Of a DNA stretch of 64,000 bases, positions 12,831 to 23,640 are shown in pieces. The DNA comes from Gigaspora margarita (Eukaryota > Glomeromycota > Glomeromycetes > Diversisporales > Gigasporaceae): the NCBI GenBank assembly GCA_009809945.1, contig WTPW01000302.1, positions 23,676 to 87,675 on the forward strand. Reading direction: 5' to 3'. Position 1 is the stretch's first letter; every line of letters starts with the position of its first letter. The translations under genes and the position numbers were made by a program. Under the pieces are notes generated by a model. That model ran no database searches and had not been told where the DNA came from. It was given only the letters and a program-made list of their open reading frames with translations.

Positions 12831-13420
12831 AATGAAGATCATAACAAAAGTATGAAATGCTCAACCTGTTTACTAAAGTTTGAAGAACCAGTGCAAAAAA
12901 GGTGGCTTGCTGTAACGTTGTTGACCAACAAGTATCACTCCTAATGTGATTTGATATTAATTTTTGTGATGCTCAATTGCCATGATATATCAGGATAAGG
13001 ACCTCAATCTGTGTTGCTCAATTGCCACAATAGATCCAGATAAGGTCCTCGATTAATGCTTGAGTATCTTTTACCAATTCTAATGAGCATAATAGTAAAA
13101 CAAAAAAAAAATTAATAATTATGTTGATAACAAAAATCCATAACAAAAAGTATAAAAATACTTGATCACTAATTCTATTTACAGAAGTTTTGAAAAGCTA
13201 GTGCAAAAATGATGAGTTGGTTCTATGATAAATCGCAATAAGAACCTCAGTTAGTATTAATTGTATGAAGGTAGTTTTTATAGATTCTGTAGAGTATAGT
13301 GAAAAAAAAACAGAAAAGTGTCAACAATGAAGATTCATAAAAAATATGAAAATGCTTGAATAATAACTAATCAGTGCAAAAAATAAGATGATTTATGAAA
13401 GAAGTTGTTGACTGAAACGA
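12830..13420. repeat. Diverged tandem repeat, about three copies
   Basis: The string of motifs AATGAAGATCATAACAAAAG, then TGCTCAA or ACTTGATCA, then CCAGTGCAAAAA recurs near 12830, 13128 and 13318, with increasing divergence. Inside the first copy a TGCTCAATTGCCA segment is itself duplicated (12970 and 13016). The function is unknown. Confidence 0.55.
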
Positions 13421-13429
13421 AATTCTGGT

Positions 13430-14690
13430 AATATATATAATTGCTAAGTGAAACCTGGGTTTCATCTAATGAAATGCGAAACCCTATCTCATTAGCTAAA
13501 ACTCCAAATAACAAAAAGACAAACTGAAGAAGGGTGGCAAAGCTGGCCAAAACTGGTGCATCTTAAAAATATGTACCACACTGACTTAACTGCTATAAAG
13601 TACGTATTTATAAAAAAGAATGTTGTTAAATATAAATGTGGATTAGAGTAACAAAAAACAAATCCAGCCCCATCAACATGCCGATTTCAAAAAAGACATC
13701 CAAAAAAGCTGTAATGCCTAATCTGATAACGTCCCGTACTTGCAAATATAAAAAAAATATTAGATTGAATAATTGAAAAATCAAATACAGAAAATAAAGA
13801 TAGTATGGTATGATGGATGATTTTTAATAAAATCATCCAAGCTGATTTTAATAAAAATCTCATTTTTTTTATAATTGCGCACTAAGTTAAATGAAACTAA
13901 ATAGAAAATATTCATGAACTTAAGTAACTTATTTTAGCACATAAATTAATAAATTTTTGTTATACATATACTTAACATGAACATATGAGATAAATTGTAA
14001 ATAAATAAAAACCAGAATGACTTATTTTAAAATCTATAGGCTGGTAAATTTGCTTATTCATGAACTATATTAAAGAGATACTCATGAGCAAGTAATTAGT
14101 ATCTATGCATATATATGTGCTAATATATTCAGATATAAGGTATTAAAATTTGATCAAAATTATGCAACAAACTTTTCTTGCGCTTCAAATCACAAAATCG
14201 ACCTTCTATTTTCTTTATTTCATTAAGAAAACTACTAAAAAGTTTCTTGAGACATCTTTACTGTATCAAATGACTAATTATTAAAATAAAATAAAATACT
14301 TAGAAATTACTTGCTGATTATGTACATACCAAATTTCTTAGTTTGTATAATTAAGAATCTAATTTTGAACTTTTATATCACAACCTCTATGTATTTGTTC
14401 TTTTGATAGTAAATTATTACTATAATTTAATCTTTAATAAGTAACGTTTCTTATTTTTGTCCCATATGTATAACTTTTACTTTTTAGCTAGTTGTAAAAC
14501 CAAAATTGTTTTTATTATCAATAATAGTAACATGACATTTTATGTGCAGTATTAGTGTCAACTATGCAAACAGTCCTAGGGAAAATCGCATCTTGGATCT
14601 GAACTTATAATAGTATTTTGAGGTACAAAAATGCAGGGGTCATAATACAAGGAGTGAACAATATATTGTAGAAATACTACCTAAGATGTT
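13430..14690. other. AT-rich DNA, nothing recognised
   Basis: I see no gene, long inverted repeat or tandem array. There is a short hairpin-like GAAACC/GGTTTC pair at 13450-13490. Confidence 0.4.
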
Positions 14691-14697
14691 TTTACCA

Positions 14698-14878
14698 AAC
14701 CCGAACATGTTCACGAGCTTTTAAACTGAACCTGAACTGACCCAGACTTGGTTTAAAAGTTCAATACCGAACTTAGACTGAACTGCATTTTTTAAAATTA
14801 AGCCTAGTCCAGGTTCAGTTCGAATTTAGACCGAACTTGAACTCAACCCAATGTTCAGTTTGGTTCAGTTTTTAGAAA
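14698..14878. mobile_element. Low-complexity inverted-repeat element, hAT-like tip
   Basis: Repeated CCGAAC, AACTGAACC and GGTTCAG motifs on opposing strands make this block foldback-like. It ends in TTTTTAGAAACACTAG, close to the end of another block at 21190-21372 (TTTATAGAAGCACTAG). The shared tip, read outwards as CTAGTG[TC]TTCTA, suggests one MITE family with different interiors. No target duplication is clear. Confidence 0.45.
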
Positions 14879-14884
14879 CACTAG

Positions 14885-15690
14885 TTTCACCATTCCATAA
14901 GTTGGATTTTGTTGTTGATTTGATTTCTAACTAATATCCACTTTTATTTACAGGTGTTTTGTCATTGTCAATTTCATGCAGTCTGTTTTGGTGCCTTTGT
15001 TATAGGTGAATTTTGCTATTCTATGTGTTGGATTTCATTGTTGATTTGTTTCAAGTATCACTAGTATTTTTTTTCTTTATTAGTGCATAATTAATACCTA
15101 CTTTTCTTTGTAGCTGTTATACTACGTCATTGGTATTGATTTCACAAAGTCTGTTTTGGTGCTTTTGTTATAGATAGGTTTTGCCATTCAATGGGTTGGA
15201 TTTTGTTAGTGATTTGTTTCAAGTATCTCTAGTAGTTTTTTCTTTATTGGTGCATAATTAATACCCACTTTTCTTTGTAGTATTATACTATATCATTGGT
15301 ATCAATTTCGCACAATTTGTTTTGGTGCCTTTGTTATAGATGGGTTTTGCTATTCTATGGGTTGGATTTTATTGTTGATTTGTTTCAAGTATCTCTAGTA
15401 TATTTTTTCTTTATTGGTATATAATAACACCCACTTTTCTTTGTAGATGTTATACTATATTATTGGTGTCGATTTCACGCAGTTTGTTTTGGTGCCTTTG
15501 TTATAGGTAGGTTTCACTATTTTATAGATTAGATTTATTGTTGATTTGTTTTAAGTATCTCTAGTGGTTTTTTCTTTATTGGTGCATAATCAATACCTAC
15601 TTTTCTTTGCAAATGTTCTACTAAGTCTTTGGTATCAATTTTGCACTGTCTTCTTTAGTAGTGCTGTGGGATTTGCTATTCTACAAGTTG
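14885..15690. repeat. Minisatellite with about 165-bp period
   Basis: Four to five diverged copies of a unit containing GGTTGGATTTTGTTGTTGA, TTTCAAGTATCTCTAGTA, GGTGCATAATTAATACCC and GTTTTGGTGCCTTTGTTATA. Unit starts fall near 14902, 15028, 15197, 15362 and 15526, so the spacing is 126 then 164-169 bp. The block is T-rich on + and non-coding. Confidence 0.8.
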
Positions 15691-15924
15691 CCTTTGGGTT
15701 GTTTGAGTGATTAATTATATTATTGGTATCAGTTTTGCACCAAAATATTGTGTAGATAGATTAATATAGATAGTTAGTTAGATAGATGATAATAGTGGTT
15801 AGATAATTAGAGTTAGGTTAGCCACTTTGTTGTACAATAAATAGAAAGTGCTACAATTTATTAATAAAATAAAATTTATATTAATGTACTAAGTTTTGTC
15901 AATAGGTAATTATTATATCATAAT

Positions 15925-17286
15925 TAGGCCTCCATATGGGCCAGACTGGGCCAAATATCAGTACATCTTAGCCCTACCTGTATATATTAGGGTCAAATTT
16001 TCTGGATCTTGCACCTACTATCGGGCTCAAATTTTAGTAACTTTACCTAGCCTATTAAGTTGTAGTTATGCTCTAAACTACCTGTGGGCTCTATTCATAT
16101 AGTCGTACTAGGGTTATAATTGTGAGAATAACCTGATTTGTGGCTTATATAAAAAAGGTAATAGCATATGATTGTATGCATGTAGTAGAGATTATAAATA
16201 ATCTTGAGGTGTATGGGCTAACTCAAACTACAACTAATAATGAATATTTGATGGTATTTTAATATGTAAATAAAGAAAGCCTTTATAATGTCTAATAAAG
16301 AAAGTGTTAATAAGAAATCTGAGCAAGAATAATATTGTGATGACATTCTTGATTATAGCTTGCTCATCGATAGATTAGTCTTTACATTTTGACTATGGTT
16401 TGTATAACTAATCCAGTAATCAAAAGCATTAAAGCATAATAACTTGATCATATAAGTTATAAATGGGTGAAGCTAAAAAAAAAAGAAGCAATATCGATTA
16501 ACAATAAAAAAACAATTGAGTTTAAGATACTGCATAGCACAATTCTATTGGATATGACAAAGTAATGAGTACTTATAAGCCCAAGAGTAGTGCATGTATT
16601 ACTCTAGCCCTACCTGTTATTATAAGGGTTTAAAATTTCAAGCCCTTATCCTTACTATAGGGTTTAAAATTAATGAGTCCGTATTATTTTGCCAACAATC
16701 ACTTCACTGACATAACATTTCACCAACAAATATTCACTAACAAGTTCATTTTACTGATAGTTTGTTTTACCGAAGCTCATTTCACCGACAAGTTTTTTTT
16801 TAAAAAGCACACTAACTTTAACCCTAATTTTACCTGACCCTACTCTGACCCTNTTTTTTGTTTGGTGCGATCCATAGGGAGTCATGAGTCCATATTATTT
16901 CGCCAACAATCACTTCACCGATATAACATTTCACTAACAAATATTCACTAACAAGTTCATTTTACTGATAGTTTGTTTTACCGAAGCTCATTTCACCGAC
17001 AAGTTTTTTTTTAAAAAGCACACTAACTTTAACCCTAATTTTACCTGACCCTACTCTGACCCTAATGACAATGACCAGAATTACTTTGTCAGTGAAATGA
17101 GCTTTGGTAAAACAAACTGTCGATAAAATGAACTTGTCAGTGAATAATTGTCAGTGAAATGTTATGTCGGTGAAGTGATTGTTGGCGAAATAATTGCCAC
17201 CCAAAATTAATACTCTAGTCCAGTTCTTGTAGGGCTTATCCATAGGTACCCATGGGTATACTGTACCAGGCCCATGTGGAGGCTTA
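15925..17286. mobile_element. hAT-like non-autonomous element (1.36 kb)
   Basis: The tips TAGGCCTCCATATGGGCC (left) and, complemented, TAAGCCTCCACATGGGCC (right) match at 16 of 18 positions. They are flanked by near-identical 8-bp sequences ATCATAAT (15917-15924) and ATTATAAT (17287-17294). Subterminal regions carry GGGC/GCCC motifs in opposing orientation (TTAGCCCTACCTG near 15968 and near 16601). No transposase is present. A second MITE (16674-17202) is nested inside. Confidence 0.75.
16674..17202. mobile_element. Foldback MITE nested in the hAT-like element
   Basis: An 8-bp duplication AAAATTAA lies at 16666-16673 and 17203-17210. The arms repeat the motif CACTTCACCGA / TCGGTGAAGTG along their length, so the element folds on itself. 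The centre has telomere-like CTTTAACCCTAAT and GACCCTAATG motifs. The left arm is present twice in direct orientation (16674-16852 and 16885-17063), separated by an N and 31 bp of unrelated sequence, so the middle may be misassembled. A related element sits at 25238-25557. Confidence 0.75.
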
Positions 17287-18392
17287 ATTATAATCGTTTT
17301 GTGAAAATAATCATAATTATAATCATATGATTTTGTTATTTGATGCAGGAATGGATGAATCTAAAAATTTATACTGCAAAATGTAGATAATAAATTTTAG
17401 CCAACCAGAACAAGTCTATAATAAAAAAAGATGGGGTTTCAAACTTTTTTCATCAAGATAATGAACCTACTTACCAGTTAAACTACTTTTCACAAATTAG
17501 AATTAAGCTTTGATCTATTAAAGAATGGTCAGGTGGTTATAGAGATGCCTTCACTAAAAGTTATCAAAAGGTCAAAATGCCTCAAAATAGATTTTAAAAA
17601 ATCTGAGCAAATGTATTTCCACAACCACTTGATCAAGGTTAATGAAATTTTTTTTATTTGAATTCTATAGATTCATAGAATTCAAACAAAAAAAATTTAT
17701 TGGCCTTGGTCAAGTGGTTGTAGAGATACATTTGCTCAAAGTTTTTAAAAAAATTGACGCAGCTTCTATTTTGACAAGCATTTTGACTTTACTCAAACTT
17801 TGAGCAAATATATCTCCACAACTACTTGACCAAGGTTGATGAAAATTTTTTTATATAAATTCTATGGATTCATAGAATTCAAACAAAAAATTTTCATTGG
17901 CCTTGGTCAAGTTATTGTAGAGATACATTTGCTCAAATTTTTTTAAAAAATTGGTGCAGCTTCTATTTTGACAGGCATTTTGGCTTTACTCAAACTTTGA
18001 GCAAATGTATCTTCACTACCACTTGATCAAGGTTGATAAAAAAAATTTTTATTTGAATTCTATGGATTCAAAAATTCAAATAAAAAAATTTTCTTTGCTT
18101 TTGTCAAGTGGTTGTTGAGATACATTTGCTCAAAGTTTTTAAAAAAATTGGCACAGCTTCTATTTTGACAGGTGTTTTGGCTTTACTCAAACTTTGAGCG
18201 AATTTATCTCCAAAACCACTTGACCAAGATTGATTAAAATTTTTTTATTTGAATTCTATAGATTCATATAATTCAAATAGAAAATTTTCATCGACCTTGG
18301 TCAAGTGGTTGTAGAGATACATCGCTTAGGAGGCTTCCAGAAATTATGTAATATTTTTGTTACTAATAAATTTCAATTTTTACCCCACTCAC

Positions 18393-18703
18393 TAGGGATA
18401 GTAAAGTCCGGTCCAGTCCAGTCTTGGTCCTAGGACTTGTAAGTCCTATCAGACGAACCTAAGGACCAGGTCCTTATATAATAAGTCCTAAAACTTATAC
18501 CTGACTCAGTTCCAATACTTTTTAACCAATTAAAATTTTTTGCTTAATATTTTATTACTAATATATTTTAAGTTCTAATATATTTTATTAGGACCTATTG
18601 TGGACCTATAGGCCCTAGGTTCTAAAATTAGGACCAAGTCTTTAAAGACTAGACCCCAAGACCAGGTCCTAAAGTTCCGGACTTAAGGACTTTACCATCC
18701 CTA
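18393..18703. mobile_element. Small hAT-like MITE (311 bp)
   Basis: The tips TAGGGATAGTAAAGTCC and, complemented, TAGGGATGGTAAAGTCC differ at one position. Inside, GGTCCTAGGACTT and AAGTCC motifs alternate on both strands. Flanks CCACTCAC and CCACCACA are similar only if one indel is allowed, so the target duplication is uncertain. The TAGGGATGG-type tip is common among hAT elements. Confidence 0.65.
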
Positions 18704-18789
18704 CCACCACACCTGATACTCTACTAGCCAATCAAATTTTATATTTTTTAAATTTATTCATATGTTCAATTTATGAAATTGATAATAAC

Positions 18790-19425
18790 TATTGCTCTAC
18801 TGAACCAATTTAGATTATTTAACTACCAAAATGTTCATCTCTCTGAGACGATTCTAACAAGCCCAAAATCGTTAAAATCTAATCACAGGGTCCCAAGATC
18901 GTTCAACTTTTGTGTAATTTTAATAGTGATTTTTTAGAAGCAATAAGTAAATATCTTTAATATTGAATAACTTTTGATCCACCGGCCCATTTTGGAAGAT
19001 TTAACTACCAAAATGTTCGTCTCAGTGAGACGATTCTAACAAGCCCAAAATCGCTAAATTCTAATCACAGGATTCCAAGATCGATAAAGATTTGTATTGT
19101 TAAACAAACAATAAAATCTTTATCGATCTTTGAATCCTGTGATTAGAATTTAGCGATTTTGGGCTTGTTAGAATCATCTCACTGAGATGAACATTTTGGT
19201 AGTTAAATCATCCAAAACGGGCTGGTGGATCAAAAGTTATTCAATATTAAAGATATTTACTTAGTGATTCTAAAAAATCACTATTAAAATTACACAAAAG
19301 TTGAACGATCTTGGGACCCTGTGATTATATTTTAACGATTTTGGGCTTGTTAGAATCGTCTCAGTGAGACGAACATTTTGGTAGTTAAATCATCTAAATT
19401 AGTCAAGTAGATCAATAGTTATTAA
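18790..19425. repeat. Long near-perfect palindrome of about 630 bp
   Basis: The two arms are reverse complements with few mismatches and a centre near 19102. Each arm carries two copies of a module: TTTAACTACCAAAATGTTCG, TCTCAGTGAGACGATTC, TAACAAGCCCAAAATCG, then TCTAATCACAGG. There are four modules in all. The same module core, AACAAGCCCAAACTCGC, returns in the foldback at 30660-31145. Confidence 0.85.
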
Positions 19426-20160
19426 TAATTTTATAATTTTATACTTTTGGCCAGAATTATAAAATTTTGACCAGAATTATAATTATAACCTGATATTTTC
19501 GGGACCCCACCCACGCACTAAAAAATTACATAATTTCTGGAAGCCCCCTTAAAGCATTTAACAAAATTGGCGCAGCTTCTATTTTGACAGGCGTTTTGAA
19601 TTTACTCAAATTTTAAGCAAATGTATCTTCACAACCACTTGATCAAGGTCGATGAAAATTTTTTTATTTGAATTTTATGGATTCATAGAATTCAAATAAA
19701 AAAATTTCATCGGCCTTGGTCAAGTGGTTGTGGAGAAACATTTGCTCAAAGTTTTTAAAAAAATTGGTGTAACTTCTCTTTTAACAGGCATTTTAACTTT
19801 ACTCAAACTTTGAGCAAATGTATCTTCACAACCACTTGATCAAGGTCAATGAAAATTTTTTTATTTGAATTCTATGAATCCATAGAATTTAAATAAAAAA
19901 ATTTTTATTGACCTTGGTTAAGTGATTGTAGAGATACATTTGCTCAAATTTTTTAAAATATTTTCTATTAATCGTTAGACGGGACAGTCCAAGAGACATA
20001 AGTCCAGGTTACACAAAAGTAGTCAACCTGTCTAGCATTACCACGATCAGCAAAATAGAAATCACATGACTTTTTTTCATTTTAATTGGCTGAAAGGCCA
20101 GAGATATATAGTTATATATCTCTAGCTAGAAATGCCTAGAAGAACCCTAACTTATACTAC

Positions 20161-20930
20161 TTCTGTTAAATATAATTCTCTAAATTTCAAGTAAAATAAA
20201 ATAATTTTGCCCAATTTGATTATTTTTAGATGCTAAATAAGTTTATTTAGTGCATAAAGTTAGAATTAATTAATTAAAATTTGTGAATTTTTTTTTATTT
20301 TACACTTGAGGACCATGCCTCGATTCTTTATTAATTTATTGTGAAGATAAGTTACATATTTTATATGCATACATAAAGTCACAAAACTAATGTTATGAAT
20401 ATTTAGCTCAGACTACTTTATCTGCAGCTTAGAGTTGGCTAAGTAGAACATGTGTTCTATCTAGTCTTATTTTCCAAGTTTTAGCCTCAGACTTCATATC
20501 CCACCCAACCTAGACAGGCCATGGTTTCTGGTACAATATCACCAGGAGTTCATGACTTGATCTTCACTATGTTTCGTAACTTTGGTTATACAAATCATAG
20601 ATCCAAACTAACAAGTTAAGCCTCGCAGGGTTTGTTACACCAATTACTATATTAAGTCTATCAATTGATAACCTGGGTCTTTGTCTTCCTATGGTGTTTC
20701 AGTTCTTTAATAAGAATTGGCATTTGCCGGCCATGAGATTTGAACCAGCAATCTTCCAATTTGCGACCTCGGAGCATAACTGTTATGCTATCAGACCCAA
20801 GGTCTTAAAATTTGTGAATTATAAGATTTTATATAATTTTATTAATAAAATTCTATAAAAAATCTTATAATTCATAAAATTTTCTAATTAATTCTACTTT
20901 ATACACTAAGTAAACTTGTTCAGCACCAAA
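20161..20930. repeat. Solo palindromic repeat split by a SINE
   Basis: The left arm at 20161-20289 (TCTAAATTTCAAGTAAAATA, then AAGTTTATTTAGTGCATAAA) and right arm at 20805-20930 (ACACTAAGTAAACTTGTTCAG) are the two halves of the palindrome that makes up the 4640-6880 array. The SINE at 20290-20804 separates them at a perfect 16-bp duplication. Confidence 0.8.
20290..20804 (-). mobile_element. tRNA-derived SINE (about 515 bp)
   Basis: On minus the 5' head is tRNA-like. An A-box-like TAGCATAACAGTT is the complement of 20778-20790, and a B-box-like GGTTCAAATC is the complement of 20737-20746. The 3' end is a T run on + at 20288-20297, short for a poly(A) tail. A perfect 16-bp duplication TTAAAATTTGTGAATT flanks it (20274-20289 and 20805-20820). 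Near-full-length and diverged relatives lie at 57199-57716 and 34352-34747. RNA polymerase III transcription is inferred from the boxes. Confidence 0.85.
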
Positions 20931-20939
20931 AAATACATA

Positions 20940-21185
20940 CTGTATTTATGTGAAATAATGCACATAAGCATTATTTCAAAAATTGAATTTCCTTTAAATC
21001 ATATAGCTAGTTTTGAAATAATGCCCATGTACATTCCAAAATAACGCACATTCCATATCAAGAATTATGCATCACACATATATAATGCACAATTTTGTAG
21101 AAATTAGACCTTTACCCCAAAGTAACGCCCATGTGCATACTCAAAATAACACGTATCCCCTCAAAATAATGTGCAAGTGCATGTT
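20940..21185. repeat. AAATAATGCACAT-rich repeat block
   Basis: Variants of AAATAATGCACAT and CCAAAATAACGCACAT appear about eight times on both strands. Similar motifs occur near 11710-11750 and in the hairpin at 56411-56500. No ends can be defined. Confidence 0.45.
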
Positions 21186-21189
21186 ATTT

Positions 21190-21372
21190 AGTATAATATA
21201 GTATAAATATATTCATACTCAGACCAGTCCATAGACTTTGGACCAGACCCAGGCTGAACTTAGACTTTACTAAAAAGTTTGAATATAAAAGTCCAATTCC
21301 AGTCCAAAAATCAAACCAGACTCAGACTTGACTAAAGTCCAGTTTGAGTCCAGTTTATAGAAGCACTAGTAG
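21190..21372. mobile_element. Low-complexity CCAGACC/GTCCAG element fragment
   Basis: CAGACCAGTCC, GGACCAGACCC and AGTCCAGTTT motifs occur on opposing strands. The right tip TTTATAGAAGCACTAG resembles the tip at 14878. It is probably a MITE fragment; the left end and target duplication are not found. Confidence 0.4.
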
Positions 21373-22370
21373 CTTTGAACACCTCTATACCTATAAAGCT
21401 GCCAAAGATGTTAAATAGACTACTATACTTAATCTACTAGAAATGCAAGATTTAGTTATGATCTTAAACAGAACTGAATCTTTCAACTAACTCAAATACT
21501 AATTTGAGAAAGTAATGAAGAGCTTGTTTATGCTCTTGAATCCCAACTAACTAATTTCTCTAACCAGAACTATATCTATGATGAAGTTAATATCATTATG
21601 AGAGCTTCTCAAGTTTGATTATCAGAAACAGAAAAAGAGCAATTGCAACAAATCTTGGCTGAATTCTTTGATATGAGTTATTTAGACTTTGACCAAAGAA
21701 ATTCTATAGAAAACTTACAAAAAAACTTTTAGAGAATTGCAAAAATTTGTAAAAAATGTATTATAATAAAAAAAAAACAAACTTGAACAATTTGACTCTT
21801 ACTACAAAAAATATTATAAGGTAGCCAACACTCTTCAGATCCTTAAACTCCTTTACTCTCAATACTCTCAATACCAGAGACATCTATTGTTGAACCCATT
21901 ATATCAACTTCAACTACTATAAAATTTTCTGAACTAACCTAACTTTTTTAGAAATAGATTATACAACAAGCCCAGATTATTACCTTTCTCCAGAAAAAGC
22001 CTAAGCCTTTGAACACCTGAACCAGACTATTAAAGCTATACAGGCACAAGTTGATTGCTTTGAAAATTTTTACCATTATTTAAGAAAATTGTATACTGAG
22101 TTTTTTGTGCCTATGCTGATTTTAGTAATCAGGATACTCAAAATTTTTGAGTAATATTGAGTATTATAAAAACTAGAAGATCTAAAAAGATTTTATATCC
22201 AGAAACATTTGAGAAATTTATACAATATCTCAAAAAATAAATCAAAAAGTGAGACCCTTACTACTAACTAAGAAGCCCAGTTTCAACAATTGCTTTTTGA
22301 ATTTGTAAACCTTTTTGCAAAAGATATAATCCAACTAGATAGAACTAATAATGAACTGACCTAGTCACAT
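21373..22370 (+). pseudogene. Retroelement polyprotein remnant
   Basis: Broken plus-strand frames run through this segment. They include YKAAKDVK, NLLEMQDLVMIL, QLQQILAEFFDMSYLDFDQR, KKYYKVANTLQILKLLYSQY and, near 22282-22350, LLFEFVNLFAKDIIQLDRTN. The last resembles the linker before the reverse transcriptase of Ty3/gypsy Pol (pattern LL-[EK]---LFA-D---LGRT). The earlier part has no domain I can name. Stops and frameshifts are many, often TAA or TAG where CAA or CAG would fit. The boundaries are approximate. Confidence 0.5.
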
Positions 22371-22389
22371 TGAATATTTATGAATAATG

Positions 22390-22740
22390 TACTTTCTACA
22401 CAGGTTGAAATCAATATATTCTATATATAATCTACATATATCTTGTACTCCAATATGTGTAAATTATATATAGGATATATGTAGGATATGTGTTCAATAA
22501 TAAATATCAGGTACCAAATAGGTAACAGATAGGTGCCCAATAGATATCAATAAAAATCGGTTATATATCTTATATATATCAGGTATATATAAGGTAGCTA
22601 TCAAGTACCTGATATATATAGAGTTAATACAGGCTATCAGACACATATTATATATATATACTATATACATCATATATATATCTTATATATATTATATAAA
22701 TATTCTGCATTTATAAATTATTTATAAAATAAATAAACTA
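22390..22740. repeat. TATATATCAGGTA-type simple repeat block
   Basis: Degenerate repeats of TATATCTTATATATA, CAGGTACC and TAGGATATATG on both strands. A similar block is at 23935-24440. It is probably an AT-rich foldback family with no resolvable ends. Confidence 0.4.
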
Positions 22741-22744
22741 TTTT

Positions 22745-23640
22745 GAACCAATATTTGGTACTAAGTAAACAGACAAGGCTAATTAAGATAATATTGTTCT
22801 CAAATATAGGCAGTTCTAAAGGTGGTGAAATCATGAAAAATGACTCAGTAGATCTCTTTTTATGGCCTCTCAAAGTTTTATAATGATTGTTTAAATTATG
22901 TGATTTATATAAACAATTATTGTAAAGCTTTGAAAAGCCGTAGAAAGTAATATACTGGGCTATTTTTCATGATCTCACTACCTTTAGAACCGCCTTGACA
23001 TAGAGATCAATATTTAATTAATCAGCCTATATTTTTTTTTATTTTTAAGAAAATTGTATATGGAGACATGTCTCCATGGCAACCCTACATATAACAGCCA
23101 ATCATATTTAGGGTTAGAAAATTTTCATTTGTGTTTTTGTATTATAAAAGTTAGAAAGTTTGTAGGAAATTTTAATTGGCCAATAATTAGCAACATATTA
23201 TCTAGTCACATACTTAATTTTGATTGGCTATTCATATAAAGGGTCTCCATGGAGACATGTCTCCATAAAATAATACCCTTATTTTTATATTTAAAAAATA
23301 AATAAAAAAGTTTTCTGAACCCATATTTGCTATAAGTAAATTGACTAGGCTGATTAATTAAATAATGTTCACTAGCCAAGACAGCTTAAAGGTAGTAAGA
23401 TTATGAAAAATGGCCTAGTAGATCTCTTTCTATGGTCTCTCAAAGTTTTCCAACAATTTTAAATAATTTTTTAAATCATGTAATTTTATGTAAACAATCA
23501 TTATAAACTTTGAGAAGCTGTAGAAAGATATCTACTAGGCCATTTTTTATGATCTTACTACCTTAAAACTGTCTATATCTGGAAAACAATATTGTCTTAA
23601 TTGGTCTAATTGATTTACTTGTAGTAAATATGAATTTAGC
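22745..23640. repeat. Two related foldback units in tandem
   Basis: Each unit has arms of the type AGATCTCTTTCTATGG-CTCTCAAAGTTTT and complement (unit 1 about 22745-23010, unit 2 about 23315-23640). The outer parts GTAAATTGACTAGGCTGATT and AAGGTAGTAAGATTATGAAA are also inverted. The two units lie about 560 bp apart and are separated by a small MITE at 23060-23266. Confidence 0.7.
23060..23266. mobile_element. MITE with self-palindromic tips
   Basis: Both ends carry the perfect 18-bp palindrome ATGGAGACATGTCTCCAT (23060-23077 and 23249-23266), followed inwards by GGCAACCCTA and, on the other side, GGAGACCCTTT. The element is about 207 bp. The short frame spanning it has no domain. Target duplication is unresolved in the AT flank. 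Confidence 0.7.

Larger units (their letters stand above)
18327..19552. mobile_element. Terminal-repeat element inserted in the foldback array
   Basis: The left end TAGGAGGCTTCCAGAAATTA and right end (complement AGGGGGCTTCCAGAAATTAT) are inverted repeats of about 25 bp that continue into TGTAAT. The array consensus resumes on both sides, which supports insertion. I see no clean target duplication. The interior holds a smaller hAT-like element (18393-18703) and a long palindrome (18790-19425). Confidence 0.7.
17520..19975. repeat. Tandem array of 197-bp foldback units
   Basis: Six units are visible, near 17603, 17803, 17997, 18197, 19607 and 19805. Each is a palindrome with arms TGAGCAAATGTATCTCCACA...CTTGACCAAGGT and complement, centred on GAATTCTATGGATTCATAG. 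The units are joined by GGCGCAGCTTCTATTTTGAC linkers. Spacing is about 197 bp. The array is interrupted in or just after the fourth unit by the 18327-19552 insertion. Confidence 0.85.

Noticed and set aside
16810..17065. True telomere or chromosome end
   Set aside because: CCCTAA motifs are few, degenerate and embedded in MITE centres; no long tandem run exists.
20737..20804. Functional tRNA gene
   Set aside because: Only the A and B boxes are recognisable; the stems do not form a clean cloverleaf and the sequence continues into a SINE body with target duplications.
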